A DNA stretch of 64,000 nt. It comes from Psychrobacter immobilis (GTDB lineage Bacteria > Pseudomonadota > Gammaproteobacteria > Pseudomonadales > Moraxellaceae). Under the pieces are notes generated by a model. It ran no database searches, was not told the origin of the DNA, and saw nothing but the letters and a program-made list of their open reading frames with translations. Below, piece after piece: positions 46,096 to 55,524 of this stretch. Positions within the stretch are counted from its first letter, which is position 1. Every line of letters begins with the position of its first letter. The stretch lies in contig CAJGZL010000001.1 of assembly GCA_904846145.1 (NCBI GenBank), forward strand, positions 248,001 to 312,000. The letters run 5' to 3'. Both the position numbers and the translations under genes were made by a program.

Positions 46096-47181
46096 TCAGA
46101 AACTAGGCCGAAAAGCCCATAGTCTTTGACTGACGATTTTGACTTCTTTAGCACTTTTTGTGTCGTTAGCGCTATTACTGCCAGTAGAATTACTGTTATC
46201 GCCAGCAACAGTGTTAGCATTATTATTGGCACTGTTATTAGCAGTATTGCCAGCCTCTCTATTACTCATTAATACAGTAGCAAATCGTTGTTTAGATCCA
46301 TTATCCGTTGCAGTGACTAGTGCCGTGAAAGCAGTGCTATCGACTGCCAATAGTGGCGCAATAGCTTGCTGTTGCTCTGCACTTAGAGCATTCAATGGCG
46401 GTAGCTGCCACAAGTCATCAATACTGGCTACTACTTGCTTATCCCGCTGATCTACCAACGTCTGCATCTGCTCGCTTGTCGCACCATCAAACAGTGCCGC
46501 CAGTACTACAGGACTAGCAGTATTGACATTAATAGGTAAATAGTAAGGCACAGCGGTAACAAAGGGACGCAATCTTGCCAAAACCTCATTATCTATGCCG
46601 CGTACCTCAGCCAACTGCTCAATCGTTACAAACGGCTGATTAGGCAGAGCGTCATTTGATGAAGAACGGTTAGCCAAACTGCCCTGTCGCCCATAAACTG
46701 TCTGCTCATCGCCACCATCTTTATACACTTCACTATCGTTATCTTGCCAATCTAGTACTGCGGTTGCAATCTCAGGCTCTAGATTTAATTGGGTTAGGAG
46801 ACGCTGAAATACACTAAGCGCTTCACTATCGACAGCACCATTGTAATAAAGATTATTAATATTAAAGCGGGCCGCCTCATCGCGTAGCTCAGCGCTAACA
46901 CTATAGTCACCTAGACTATATGGTGGTAATGGCTGCGCCCAAATATCTTGTAAGCTATCAGTATCATTGAGCTTATTATCTGCGCGAATAATGGTCATCG
47001 CAAGCCTCTCACCTGCTTCAATCGCTTGCAGTAGCTTATCTTGATCGAACAATAAGCCACTACGACGAATGGCTATCTTTTGGCTGGCGAGCATTGAGCC
47101 TGCTACCACAGTAATGCTGACGACTAGTAGCAAAACCGTCAACAGCGCAACTCCTTGCTGGGAGCGTTGTAGCATTACCAT
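46096..47181 (-). CDS. gspK: Type II secretion minor pseudopilin GspK
   Basis: Largest minor pseudopilin, at the tip of the T2SS pseudopilus with GspI and GspJ, 361 aa. The prepilin site is QQG|VALLTVLLLVV, lacking Glu5, as is normal for GspK. The SAM-like domain has ARFNINNLY, VLDWQDNDSEVYKDGGDE, and PYYLPINVNTASPVVLAAL. Near the C-terminus a stretch of about 35 Asn/Ala/Ser-rich residues (NTANNSANNNANTVAGDNS) is inserted before the last VKIVSQRLWAF. It is last in the gspHIJK run, 9 bases after gspJ. Confidence 0.92.
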   Translation of the reverse strand: MVMLQRSQQGVALLTVLLLVVSITVVAGSMLASQKIAIRRSGLLFDQDKLLQAIEAGERLAMTIIRADNKLNDTDSLQDIWAQPLPPYSLGDYSVSAELRDEAARFNINNLYYNGAVDSEALSVFQRLLTQLNLEPEIATAVLDWQDNDSEVYKDGGDEQTVYGRQGSLANRSSSNDALPNQPFVTIEQLAEVRGIDNEVLARLRPFVTAVPYYLPINVNTASPVVLAALFDGATSEQMQTLVDQRDKQVVASIDDLWQLPPLNALSAEQQQAIAPLLAVDSTAFTALVTATDNGSKQRFATVLMSNREAGNTANNSANNNANTVAGDNSNSTGSNSANDTKSAKEVKIVSQRLWAFRPSF

Positions 47182-47190
47182 AAGAGCTCC

Positions 47191-48072
47191 CTATTGAACA
47201 GTGGGTTGATTTTGCGATGAGCTGTTACCGCTGGGATTATTATTACTGCTACTGTTATTGTTACTATCGCTGTTGCTGTTGCTGTTATTAGGTTTATTAC
47301 TGTTAGCCACCGCTTGTGGTGCTAATGCAAACTGCCACGTAATTGGTATCTCTTTATAACTAAAGCTCACGCTCACGCCATTAGGTAATAAAATAATCTC
47401 AGGAGTATCGACAGCTGAGCCATTCGATTGAGCAAAAGCACTAGAGTCAGCAAAAGAACGACTATTGCTAGTATCGTTTTGCGCGTCCTTATTTGGGAAT
47501 TTATCCGATAACTGTGGCAAATAAGCTTGCCAACGTCCTTCGATTACGCCTTCGAGTATAACGCTATCTAAGCCTATACTAGCTTCATCCATACTAGTAT
47601 ATTGCCGACGAATCAAGCGCTGATCGCTAAACACGTATTCAACACGCTGCAAGCTAGGACTGGTCTGATAGCGTGGATCTGGATCCGCAAAACGCACAAA
47701 GCTGACCTGCTCACTATCTAAAGTCATAAAGGGTTCAGGCGTTGTGATGTTTTGCTCATTGGCTTGCGGATTTGTAGAGCCTGAAGCAGTGTTAGCACTA
47801 TTATTACTAGTCTCTGAATTACTAGCATTTAAGGCGCTAGGCGCTTGGTAAGCTACGATCTGTCCTATATCTTGTTGCAGCTGCAGATAAGCATACTGTA
47901 ATACCGCCAAATTATCAGCGTGCCGTTGTGCGCTTTCGCGAGCACGATTGACACTATCGAAGACTTGCCAGCCTAACACTGCTAAAGCGGCAAATATCGC
48001 CATCGCTATCATCAGCTCAAGTAAAGTAAAACCGCGTTGTGGTTTTACAGCTTTTGTCATCATCTTCATCAC
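47191..48072 (-). CDS. gspJ: Type II secretion minor pseudopilin GspJ
   Basis: 293 aa. Prepilin site RG|FTLLELMIAMAIFAALAVLGWQV with Glu5. The middle contains LQLQQDIGQIVAYQ (a GspJ feature) and FVRFADPDPRYQTSPSLQRV. The protein ends in about 40 residues composed nearly only of Asn, Ser and Pro (SNKPNNSNSNSDSNNNSSS), a low-complexity tail absent from standard GspJ. It overlaps gspI by 4 bases, implying translational coupling. Confidence 0.92.
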   Translation of the reverse strand: MMKMMTKAVKPQRGFTLLELMIAMAIFAALAVLGWQVFDSVNRARESAQRHADNLAVLQYAYLQLQQDIGQIVAYQAPSALNASNSETSNNSANTASGSTNPQANEQNITTPEPFMTLDSEQVSFVRFADPDPRYQTSPSLQRVEYVFSDQRLIRRQYTSMDEASIGLDSVILEGVIEGRWQAYLPQLSDKFPNKDAQNDTSNSRSFADSSAFAQSNGSAVDTPEIILLPNGVSVSFSYKEIPITWQFALAPQAVANSNKPNNSNSNSDSNNNSSSNNNPSGNSSSQNQPTVQ

Positions 48073-48518
48073 AACCGCGCACCACTATTGCTAACGCCAG
48101 CTAAATCTAAACTGCCCGTATCTTGTGTGGCATCGGCTACTAAGATATCGATGTCAGTCACCGCTTTACGGACTTGAGTATCTATAATAGGCGCAACACT
48201 GATATTAACCTGTTTGAGCGCGGGGCTCGCAGGAATAGCAGTATCGCTGACAGTCATAACCACTTGCCACTCGCGGCCTTGCGAGTTGAGCGTTTGTGTA
48301 CTATTGGTAGTTACAATGGTCTGCTGAATACGTATATCAGCCGCTATATTTTGCGCCACAAAATGCGCCAGCGTACTGGTACGCAGTACATCGACTGAGT
48401 TGAGATACGCACTGCTAGCACGGCTCGCTGCTACCGCCACTACGGCTAAGATAGCTAAGGCAACCATCACCTCTATCAAAGTAAAACCCGTCTGACGCTT
48501 CGCTAATAACTGCTTCAT
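48069..48518 (-). CDS. gspI: Type II secretion minor pseudopilin GspI
   Basis: 149 aa, with prepilin site TG|FTLIEVMVALAILAVVAVAA. Short globular domain containing ASSAYLNSVDVLRTSTLAHFVAQNIAADIRI read in parts, the GspI pattern in which WxxxN-like helix residues precede the sheet. It sits between gspH (3-base gap) and gspJ (4-base overlap). Confidence 0.9.
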   Translation of the reverse strand: MKQLLAKRQTGFTLIEVMVALAILAVVAVAASRASSAYLNSVDVLRTSTLAHFVAQNIAADIRIQQTIVTTNSTQTLNSQGREWQVVMTVSDTAIPASPALKQVNISVAPIIDTQVRKAVTDIDILVADATQDTGSLDLAGVSNSGARL

Positions 48519-48521
48519 TCG

Positions 48522-49415
48522 CTATGACCCCTGCCCAATTTTAATGCTGCCATCAGGCATAATCGTAATCACCTCGCCAACTAAGTTTGCATTGGCGCGC
48601 ACCTCTATCGTCACTGGCGTGGCCTGTCCAGTGCCAAACCATAGCACTTGCGGTACGGTTTGCCCAGTAAACCAAGGTTGTAATACTTGGCTGTCAGCCA
48701 AGCCCGTCATACCGCGTGGGCTACTGATACTGGTTGAGCTGCTGGCATCTAATCTTTGAATACTTAAACTTACACCATCAGGCAAGCTTGGCAAACTAAC
48801 TTCAGGCTCGAGTACCCAGCTTGGAGTGGGCGTCTTATCGCCATTATTGGTCAGACCTGAGATATCTGCTGATAGCTCCATTGAGTTTTTGGTGCGACTG
48901 CCTGTATTATTCGGGTTAATAGGCGTTTGATAACGTACATAAGGGTTAGATAAGGTAACGATAACGGGGCTAATTTGACCTTGCTGATCAGGCTGTAAAC
49001 TCAGTCCCATCGGCTGCATACGCTCAGCCGATAACAGGCGCACATAATCAAGCGAGTCGGTCAAATGCTCATAGAACGCACGGTTCTTGCGTGAGTCACT
49101 ACTGCTAACGGATAAGCTCATCATGCCAGCAAATATCGACAAAATAACCACCACGACTAAGATTTCAACTAAAGTAAAACCTGCTTGTTTTTGGGGTAAA
49201 TATAATGAGGAGTTGCGCTTAACTGGCATTGATAAATCTGTTTTTGCGATGTATTTTTTATAGGGAGGATCGGCTGGTAACAGGTGAGCTGACGAGAGCT
49301 TGACAGACTGTGATGATAACTTAGCTTTTAGCTGCCTAATGAGCAGACGTAAAAATCTGAAAAATAAAGAATAGGCGACCACGAAACGAGGTATGATTTT
49401 GTACGTGACCGCCAT
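48522..49415 (-). CDS. gspH: Type II secretion minor pseudopilin GspH
   Basis: Prepilin site KQAG|FTLVEILVVVVILSIFAGMM, then an FRSxxR-like helix (SRKNRAFYEHLTDSLDYVRLLSAERMQPMGL in parts) and a beta domain ending VITIMPDGSIKIGQG. The frame opens at 49415, where AGGTG precedes the ATG, but that gives an unusually long leader of about 79 residues with its own hydrophobic segment. An internal ATG at 49229 would give a 236-aa protein with a normal 17-residue leader, though without a clear ribosome site. I keep the long form and mark the start as uncertain. Confidence 0.8.
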   Translation of the reverse strand: MAVTYKIIPRFVVAYSLFFRFLRLLIRQLKAKLSSQSVKLSSAHLLPADPPYKKYIAKTDLSMPVKRNSSLYLPQKQAGFTLVEILVVVVILSIFAGMMSLSVSSSDSRKNRAFYEHLTDSLDYVRLLSAERMQPMGLSLQPDQQGQISPVIVTLSNPYVRYQTPINPNNTGSRTKNSMELSADISGLTNNGDKTPTPSWVLEPEVSLPSLPDGVSLSIQRLDASSSTSISSPRGMTGLADSQVLQPWFTGQTVPQVLWFGTGQATPVTIEVRANANLVGEVITIMPDGSIKIGQGS

Positions 49416-49452
49416 AGTACACCTACTTTAAAAAGCGTTATAAAAATAGACT

Positions 49453-50142
49453 CTAATAAGTCGTATTACGGTGCTCTTCTGACTCCGTATCGATCTGCTC
49501 AACCAACTCTTGTATATCCTCATCAAGCACGACCTCATCGACATCGTCATTAAGATAGTGGCTAGGCAAATCAAGCATCTGCTTGACCAATGCATAACGC
49601 AGTGTGTCGCGACGACCCAAGTAGCGCTGATAAAAGCTAGAATTCAATAAGCCCGCGCCGCCTTGCCCCATAGCCCAAATAGAAGATAAATAATCACGAG
49701 TGCTCATATTACTACGGCTATCTTGTAGATGCATACTGATAATATCGATCAGGCGCTTCATACGCTGACGGCGAATATCATACAGCTCACCAAATAGTCG
49801 ATTAAGACCCGTGGCTGAGGCGGCCAAGCGCTCCTCTATTTGATTGAGCAGCATCGCTTTTTGTGGGTTGAGCAGCTGTTGCAAAATCATTCTGGCGACC
49901 CCTGCTGAGGCGCAGTCATCAATACGATTGATCTCAAACAAGTGTTCTTCGTAGCGGATAATGATGCGCAGGTACAACTCATCTTTACTAGAGAAATGCT
50001 TATACAAAGTTCCTTTAGCCAAGTCCAACTGATCGGCTAGACTATCAAGCGTAATATCGCCATTGCCAGACTCAAGTAACAACTGTTCAGCCATAGCCAA
50101 GATGCTCTCTTCGCGGACTTTGAACTGGTGCTGACGACTCAT
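49453..50142 (-). CDS. TetR/AcrR family regulator
   Basis: TetR-type repressor, 229 aa from ATG 50142, which has AGGAG five bases upstream; a longer in-frame start adds 24 hydrophobic residues and is unlikely. HTH: ITLDSLADQLDLAKGTLYKHFSSKDELYLRI. The C-terminal ligand domain shows no recognisable ligand signature, and the tail is acidic (DVDEVVLDEDIQELVEQ). The 259-base gap to tatD holds a stretch with AT-rich promoter-like sequence but no gene. Target unknown. Confidence 0.85.
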   Translation of the reverse strand: MSRQHQFKVREESILAMAEQLLLESGNGDITLDSLADQLDLAKGTLYKHFSSKDELYLRIIIRYEEHLFEINRIDDCASAGVARMILQQLLNPQKAMLLNQIEERLAASATGLNRLFGELYDIRRQRMKRLIDIISMHLQDSRSNMSTRDYLSSIWAMGQGGAGLLNSSFYQRYLGRRDTLRYALVKQMLDLPSHYLNDDVDEVVLDEDIQELVEQIDTESEEHRNTTY

Positions 50143-50401
50143 AACGGCTCCTATGATACTAATTTTTATGGTAATACTAATAACGATATACTTTACAGAT
50201 ATAAATGATGACAACTTGTCCTTGTTGACTTCACAAGTGCTCTAACTATCCAGACGATTTTTATCAAAATAAATGTGAGATATCGTTGTAATCTCTATAT
50301 TACTCTTTAATCATCTTCCAAGATCTTGCTTGTGCTTATAGATCAATTACTTACATCTCAGTATATATAGTAAATGACTGACTAGTCATAGCATAACGAT
50401 T

Positions 50402-51190
50402 TTAATGATACTGTGCTAGTAACTTTACAAAGTTTTTTGCAGTTAACTCGCCAACTTCTTCACTACTACAGCCATACATGTCAGCCAAATAGGCGGCAAC
50501 ATACGGCACGTAGGCTGGCTCATTAGGTCGTCCACGCTTAGGGGTTGGCGCAAGATAAGGGCTGTCGGTCTCAATCAGTATTCTATCTTTTGGCATGTTT
50601 CGCGCGGCATCTTGAATATTGGTAGCACTTTTAAAGCTAACAATACCTGAGAATGAGATATAAAAGCCCAAATCCAGAGCTCGCTTTGCCGTCTCCCAAT
50701 CCTCAGTAAAACAGTGAATAATGCCATGCTCAGCACCCTCTGCTTTTAGGATATCGATAGTGTCCTCTTTAGCATCACGCATATGCACAATAAGGGGCTT
50801 TTTAAGCGCTTGACTGGCGTGAATGTGACGCACTAAGCTATCTTGCTGCGCCCGCTTGTTCTCAGTTGACCAGTAATAATCCAGCCCTGTCTCTCCTATC
50901 GCCCACACCTTATCACTACTCGCGGTTTTAACGAGACGCTCAACTGTAGCAGATTGCAACAGTGCTATATCCTCACAAGGATGAATACCAACGCTCATGC
51001 CAAGATCTAAGCTCTCATCGCTATAAGTGCTAATAATATCAGCAATCTCATCGTACTCTGCAAAGTCGCACATGATCGCCATCGCGCGTGTGACATTTGC
51101 CTCTTTCATAGCGGCAATAGCGCCTGCTAGCTGTCCGTCGTATTTTTCTAAATTTAGGCGATTAAGATGGCAGTGACTATCAGTAAACAT
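50402..51190 (-). CDS. TatD family metal-dependent hydrolase
   Basis: TIM-barrel hydrolase/DNase of the TatD family, 262 aa. Metal-site motifs: FTDSHCHLNRL (HxH), AIGETGLDYYW (Glu), IVHMRDAKEDT, GIIHCFTEDW, and the late Asp in LIETDSPYLAP. The YcfH/TatD-type end NEPAYVPYVAAYLAD is present. Proposed 3'-5' DNA exonuclease or D-aminoacyl-tRNA-deacylase activity in relatives. An IS982 element is inserted 134 bases upstream. Confidence 0.93.
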   Translation of the reverse strand: MFTDSHCHLNRLNLEKYDGQLAGAIAAMKEANVTRAMAIMCDFAEYDEIADIISTYSDESLDLGMSVGIHPCEDIALLQSATVERLVKTASSDKVWAIGETGLDYYWSTENKRAQQDSLVRHIHASQALKKPLIVHMRDAKEDTIDILKAEGAEHGIIHCFTEDWETAKRALDLGFYISFSGIVSFKSATNIQDAARNMPKDRILIETDSPYLAPTPKRGRPNEPAYVPYVAAYLADMYGCSSEEVGELTAKNFVKLLAQYH

Positions 51191-51324
51191 AAATATTCTC
51201 GTATTGGTATTTTATCAAAACTTTCAGTATTTAAACTTATTAATTAATAATATTGCTTTGATAACGTTGTTTTTCAAGGGCAGCTACATAATCGTGTCTA
51301 ATAGTATATAAGCACATTTAATAT

Positions 51325-52304
51325 ACCCCACTCTCAACTTCGAAAGTGATTGAAAAAAGAAGAGCACCTCACTAATCTATTGTTTTCGACCAAGAATACA
51401 ATGGAGTTGTGAGATGCCCATAGACGAATTTATCATCAATATCTATTTAATGGTAGAGCAATATTACAAAATAGTCGTCACCAAACCCTTGCGAAGTGCA
51501 GGTTACGCGCCAAAGCTAAGTGATCCTGAGGTTATTTGCATGGAGATGGTCGGTGAATTTTTACACCTTGATCAAGACAAACAAATTTGGCAATACTTTA
51601 CCCAGCATTGGCAAGACTGGTTTCCAGCCATCGGCTCATACCCTAACTTCGCAAAGCACTGCGCCAATCTGTGGCAAGTCAAACAGCAGATACAAGATAA
51701 CGTCAGTCAAATTGAAGGCCGTGACAACATTCATTTTATGGATGGCTTTCCGATACCCGTCTGTCATTATGGACGCGCTTATCGGCATAAGAATTATCAA
51801 GACTTAGCAGCTTTTAGCTACTGTGCCGCTAAGCAAGAGAGGTACTATGGCTTTGAAGGCCATTTGCTTGTTAACTTATCGGGCATGATTAAAGGCTTTA
51901 CCTTTGCTCCTGCCAATGTTGATGAAAGAGCGGTTGCCCCAGAAATCACCACTCATATTCATGGGCTACTTGGCGCTGATAAAGGGTATATCAGCCCTAG
52001 TCTGACATCGTACTACGACGCTCAAGGCGTGGATTTACAAACGCCACTCAGAGCCAACATGAAAGAGGATAGACCCAAACCTGTGGTAAGGCGGCTAATG
52101 AAAGCCCGCCGTATCGTTGAAACAGTCATTGGTCAGCTATCAGAACGATTTAATATACAAAGGGTACGAGCAAGAGATTTATGGCATTTGTCTCATCGAT
52201 TGATTCGTAAGATTCTTTCACACAATCTGTGCTTTGTACTCAACAAAAAACTTGGTAATCCGCCTCTTCAGTTTGATTTGCTTATTTCAAGTTGAGAGTG
52301 GGGT
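51325..52304 (+). mobile_element. IS982-family insertion sequence
   Basis: 980-bp element with perfect 16-base terminal repeats ACCCCACTCTCAACTT. It is flanked by the 7-base target duplication TTAATAT (51318-51324 and 52305-52311). One intact transposase gene. Clean duplication and intact ends suggest a simple recent insertion between tatD and gspE. Confidence 0.95.
51414..52295 (+). CDS. IS982-family transposase
   Basis: DDE transposase, 293 aa, full length for IS982. The N-terminal region has KLSDPEVICMEMVGEFL. The catalytic Asp is in FMDGFPIPVC, the second in LLGADKGYIS, and Glu in RIVETVIGQLSERFNI. It stops 9 bases before the right end of the element. Confidence 0.95.
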   Translation: MPIDEFIINIYLMVEQYYKIVVTKPLRSAGYAPKLSDPEVICMEMVGEFLHLDQDKQIWQYFTQHWQDWFPAIGSYPNFAKHCANLWQVKQQIQDNVSQIEGRDNIHFMDGFPIPVCHYGRAYRHKNYQDLAAFSYCAAKQERYYGFEGHLLVNLSGMIKGFTFAPANVDERAVAPEITTHIHGLLGADKGYISPSLTSYYDAQGVDLQTPLRANMKEDRPKPVVRRLMKARRIVETVIGQLSERFNIQRVRARDLWHLSHRLIRKILSHNLCFVLNKKLGNPPLQFDLLISS

Positions 52305-52365
52305 TTAATATATGATTTAGTAGCTGTTTTTGTTCCCATTTAATCATCGCAACGTTATAAAAACT

Positions 52366-54204
52366 TTAATGCAAAGGCACCACGCGCATGACCTCCTCCA
52401 TCGTCGTCAGCCCCTCGCTAATGCGCTTAGCGCCTGACAAGCGTAACGGCTGTACGCCATCACGATACGCTTGCTGCTGTAAGCTGTCCAAATTAGCATC
52501 GGCTGCCACTAGCTTTTTGAGCTCATTAGTCAATGGCATAATCTCGTACAAGCCGATACGCCCTTGATAACCAGTATGACGGCAATGCTCACAGCCTTTA
52601 GCACTGAATATCTGCGTAGGCAGTGGCGCGCGCCAAGGTTGTACTAGCTCCGCCCATTGAATCGCAATCTCGCTATCGGCTTTGATCTGAGTTGCTTGCT
52701 TACAGTACGGACACAGTGTACGGATTAAGCGCTGCGCCATCACCCCAAGTATCGTCGCTGAGGTCAAAAAAGGCTGTACCCCTAGATCATGTAAGCGCGT
52801 CAACGAGCTTGGCGCATCATTCGTATGCAAGGTTGATAGCACCAAATGCCCAGTCAGTGAGGCTTGCACCGCCATATTGGCGGTCTCATTATCTCGTATC
52901 TCACCGACCATGATAATGTCGGGATCTTGACGCATAAGCGAGCGAATAGCATCCGCGAAGTGTAGATCAATCGCAGGATTGACTTGCATCTGATTAAAGG
53001 TCGGCTCGATCATCTCAATCGGATCTTCAATCGTACAAACATTGACCTGTTCAGTTGCCAGTTGCTTGAGCGTACTATAAAGCGTCGTGGTCTTCCCTGA
53101 GCCAGTCGGCCCCGTCACTAAGATAATGCCATTAGGATTCGCGGTCAGCTCATGCCAGCTCTCAAGCTGCTTGCCTGATAGTCCTAATTGAGCAAACGTG
53201 CGTACTAAGACTTCAGGATCAAATACTCGCATAACCAGCTTTTCGCCGAAAGCAGTCGGCATAGTAGACAGACGCAGCTCGGTCTCAAGACCCTTATGCG
53301 TGCGCGTCTTGAGACGACCATCTTGCGGTTTGCGCTTTTCTGCGACATTGAGCCGCCCAAGTATTTTGATACGTGCGGTCACCGCCACCATAATAGCTAA
53401 TGGCATCTCGTACACCGTATGCAAGACCCCATCGATCCGAAAGCGCACTTTGCCCGTTTCGCGGCGTGGCTCTAAGTGTATGTCACTGGCGCGCTGCTCA
53501 AAGGCATATTGCAATAGCCAATCAACGACTCTGACGATATGCTGGTCATTGGCATCAGGATTATTATTATCGCCCAACTGCAATAGTGCTTCGACATTAG
53601 TGACGTCAGCAGCTGCCCGTTTATGGACACTGTTCGCGCCAGCAATCGCTTGCGTCACTTGATAAAATTCTTGGCGATAGCGCCCGATCTGATCAGGACT
53701 GATATAGACGGTACGAGTAGTTTTTGACTTGATGACTTTGCTCATATTGAGATGCCAGTCATTGTAAAATGGCTGATCCGTACCGATGACTACCTCATTA
53801 TCAGTCACTTCTATAGGCAATATATGTTGCGTACGCGCGTATTCAAATGACATCAGCTTAGTCACCGCTGGCACATCCGTCTTTAATGGATCGATGCGCA
53901 CTAATGGCATCTCAGCCTTTGCCGCCAGCCATTGGTTCAGCCATAACAGAGTCAACCTATTCTTTTTGTTATCTGTATTGCCATTAGCCTGACTCCCTTG
54001 CTCAGGATTCATGATCCTTGCGCTACTAGCATTATGAGCATTAGACAAGTTAAACTCACTAATGGTAATGAGCGGATGCTGCGCTTTATCGCGGCGACTG
54101 GTCATCACCAAGTTATAATCGCGCTGATCGATTACTCTATCGGCTAAAAGCTCATCGAGGCACCAACGTAGATCTATCACTATTGAGTACTGTGGGGTTG
54201 ACAT
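52366..54204 (-). CDS. gspE: Type II secretion ATPase GspE
   Basis: Cytoplasmic hexameric ATPase powering pseudopilus assembly, 612 aa. The N-terminal domain, with an Asn/Ser-rich loop, includes PLVRIDPLKTDVPAVTKLMS. The core has Walker A GPTGSGKTTT, Asp box TIEDPIEMIEPTFNQ, Walker B DPDIIMVGEIRD and His box LSTLHTNDAPSSLTRL. The zinc-binding tetracysteine motif CPYC...CEHC is near residues 490-545. It is separated from gspHIJK by tetR, tatD and the IS982 element. A PilB-like ATPase is the alternative, but the zinc motif and GLYEIMPL tail fit GspE. Confidence 0.9.
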   Translation of the reverse strand: MSTPQYSIVIDLRWCLDELLADRVIDQRDYNLVMTSRRDKAQHPLITISEFNLSNAHNASSARIMNPEQGSQANGNTDNKKNRLTLLWLNQWLAAKAEMPLVRIDPLKTDVPAVTKLMSFEYARTQHILPIEVTDNEVVIGTDQPFYNDWHLNMSKVIKSKTTRTVYISPDQIGRYRQEFYQVTQAIAGANSVHKRAAADVTNVEALLQLGDNNNPDANDQHIVRVVDWLLQYAFEQRASDIHLEPRRETGKVRFRIDGVLHTVYEMPLAIMVAVTARIKILGRLNVAEKRKPQDGRLKTRTHKGLETELRLSTMPTAFGEKLVMRVFDPEVLVRTFAQLGLSGKQLESWHELTANPNGIILVTGPTGSGKTTTLYSTLKQLATEQVNVCTIEDPIEMIEPTFNQMQVNPAIDLHFADAIRSLMRQDPDIIMVGEIRDNETANMAVQASLTGHLVLSTLHTNDAPSSLTRLHDLGVQPFLTSATILGVMAQRLIRTLCPYCKQATQIKADSEIAIQWAELVQPWRAPLPTQIFSAKGCEHCRHTGYQGRIGLYEIMPLTNELKKLVAADANLDSLQQQAYRDGVQPLRLSGAKRISEGLTTMEEVMRVVPLH

Positions 54205-54299
54205 ATTTTTCTTCTTTTTAGACGAATATTAGATAAGTAGCGTGAGTGCTAAGCCACGGAATAAAAAAATTATAATGGTGCGTAAAAACCACTCTATCA

Positions 54300-55130
54300 T
54301 CAGACTTTTGTAATCAAAGTAATTTGCAGCTCACCAAGTGTGATCTGCGAAAAGCTCACATCGACTGACTTATAACGCATAACAAAGCAGCTATTTAACT
54401 CATCACGTCGATAGGCAGGCCTAGGATCTTGGGCAATTAAAGCTTTTATATAATCCATATCTGCTGCAATCAATTGCTGCTGTACTTCATTTACAGTAGC
54501 AGTGAGCGTAGGTGTCGCTTTTTCATCCAGCGAGTCGCTATTCATCATTTTCTCAAATTGATCTTGTGCTATATCAGTCACTTTTACTACTAATAGTTTT
54601 GGCTCAGTAGGCGCAAATCCGCTAATGGCTTCATTATAAGCATCGCTATAAGCGACATAAGGCTTGATATCAATAATCGGCGTGCCATCGATCATATCAG
54701 CACCACTAATCATTAATAGCACTCGATTCTCTACAACTTCGATACGCTCAAGCTTAACGACCGACAATCCTAAATTTGAGGGACGGTACATACTGCGACT
54801 GGCAAATACCCCTATTTTCTGATTACCACCCAGCCTTGGCGGTCGCACTTGCGCGCGAAAGGTAGATGCAGGGCTTGACTGAGCTTGAGCATTTGAGGCA
54901 TGTTTAGGCTTAAAATTATGGTGAAACTGCCAACTGAGCCAGATATGGCTAAAAGCTTCTAAACCGTCAAAAGCCGCTGGATTATCATAAGGCGCTATCA
55001 TCTCAATCACGCTCGACAGCGCTACTAAATTAGGCTGACGTGGCGCTCCGAATTTTTGTGATAGCGGCGCACGGTGATAGCCTATAATCGGCGCGGTATG
55101 CTCAAGCGGATAATTATCTGTAATTTTCAT
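54300..55130 (-). CDS. trmO: tRNA (t6A37)-methyltransferase TrmO
   Basis: SAM-dependent N6-methylation of t6A37 in tRNA-Thr (TrmO/TsaA/YaeB family), 276 aa. The beta-barrel domain has PIIGYHRAPLSQKFGAPRQP, AFDGLEAFSHIWLSWQFHHN, VRPPRLGG and FASRSMYRPSNLGLSVVKLE. The C-terminal domain includes DPRPAYRR. The Asp/Thr-rich insertion near residue 200 is not conserved. It is divergent from fpr. Confidence 0.92.
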   Translation of the reverse strand: MKITDNYPLEHTAPIIGYHRAPLSQKFGAPRQPNLVALSSVIEMIAPYDNPAAFDGLEAFSHIWLSWQFHHNFKPKHASNAQAQSSPASTFRAQVRPPRLGGNQKIGVFASRSMYRPSNLGLSVVKLERIEVVENRVLLMISGADMIDGTPIIDIKPYVAYSDAYNEAISGFAPTEPKLLVVKVTDIAQDQFEKMMNSDSLDEKATPTLTATVNEVQQQLIAADMDYIKALIAQDPRPAYRRDELNSCFVMRYKSVDVSFSQITLGELQITLITKV

Positions 55131-55524
55131 GAGCGACTTTTATCCTTTTTATAAAACTCTGCCAATACCAAAAATTTAAATCTGAATTTCAAGCAGCTTA
55201 TAGCTAATAATTTACTAACGATATTCTATTTTATCATGGCAATAGCCATTGCTTAGGCGGATTTTTACTTTAAAGTTTGTTATTATACTCAACAATATTT
55301 ATTGAGAATAACAGGCGTCTACTATCAGCGTCTATAATTTTAGACGTATAAAAATAATGACTTTAAAGCAATAAATCTTTAGTACATAGCATTGCATTTA
55401 TTATAAAAGTGGCTGGCAGTGTACCCACTAGTCAACTTATCAAACCCTATAATAATGGTAAAATATCCCTTTATAATTATTCATATACATTTATTTATCA
55501 AAACAAATTATCAACGAGGACTTT
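55131..55524. other. Divergent intergenic region trmO/fpr
   Basis: 394 bases, AT-rich, with no gene. It contains an inverted repeat CGTCTA / TAGACG (55329-55334, 55341-55346) around TATAAT-like sequence, and a TATAAT at 55448-55453 that could serve fpr, though neither has a good -35. Confidence 0.4.

Noticed and set aside
53198-53662. 154-codon plus-strand frame inside gspE
   Set aside because: Antisense shadow of a well-supported gene; no independent features.
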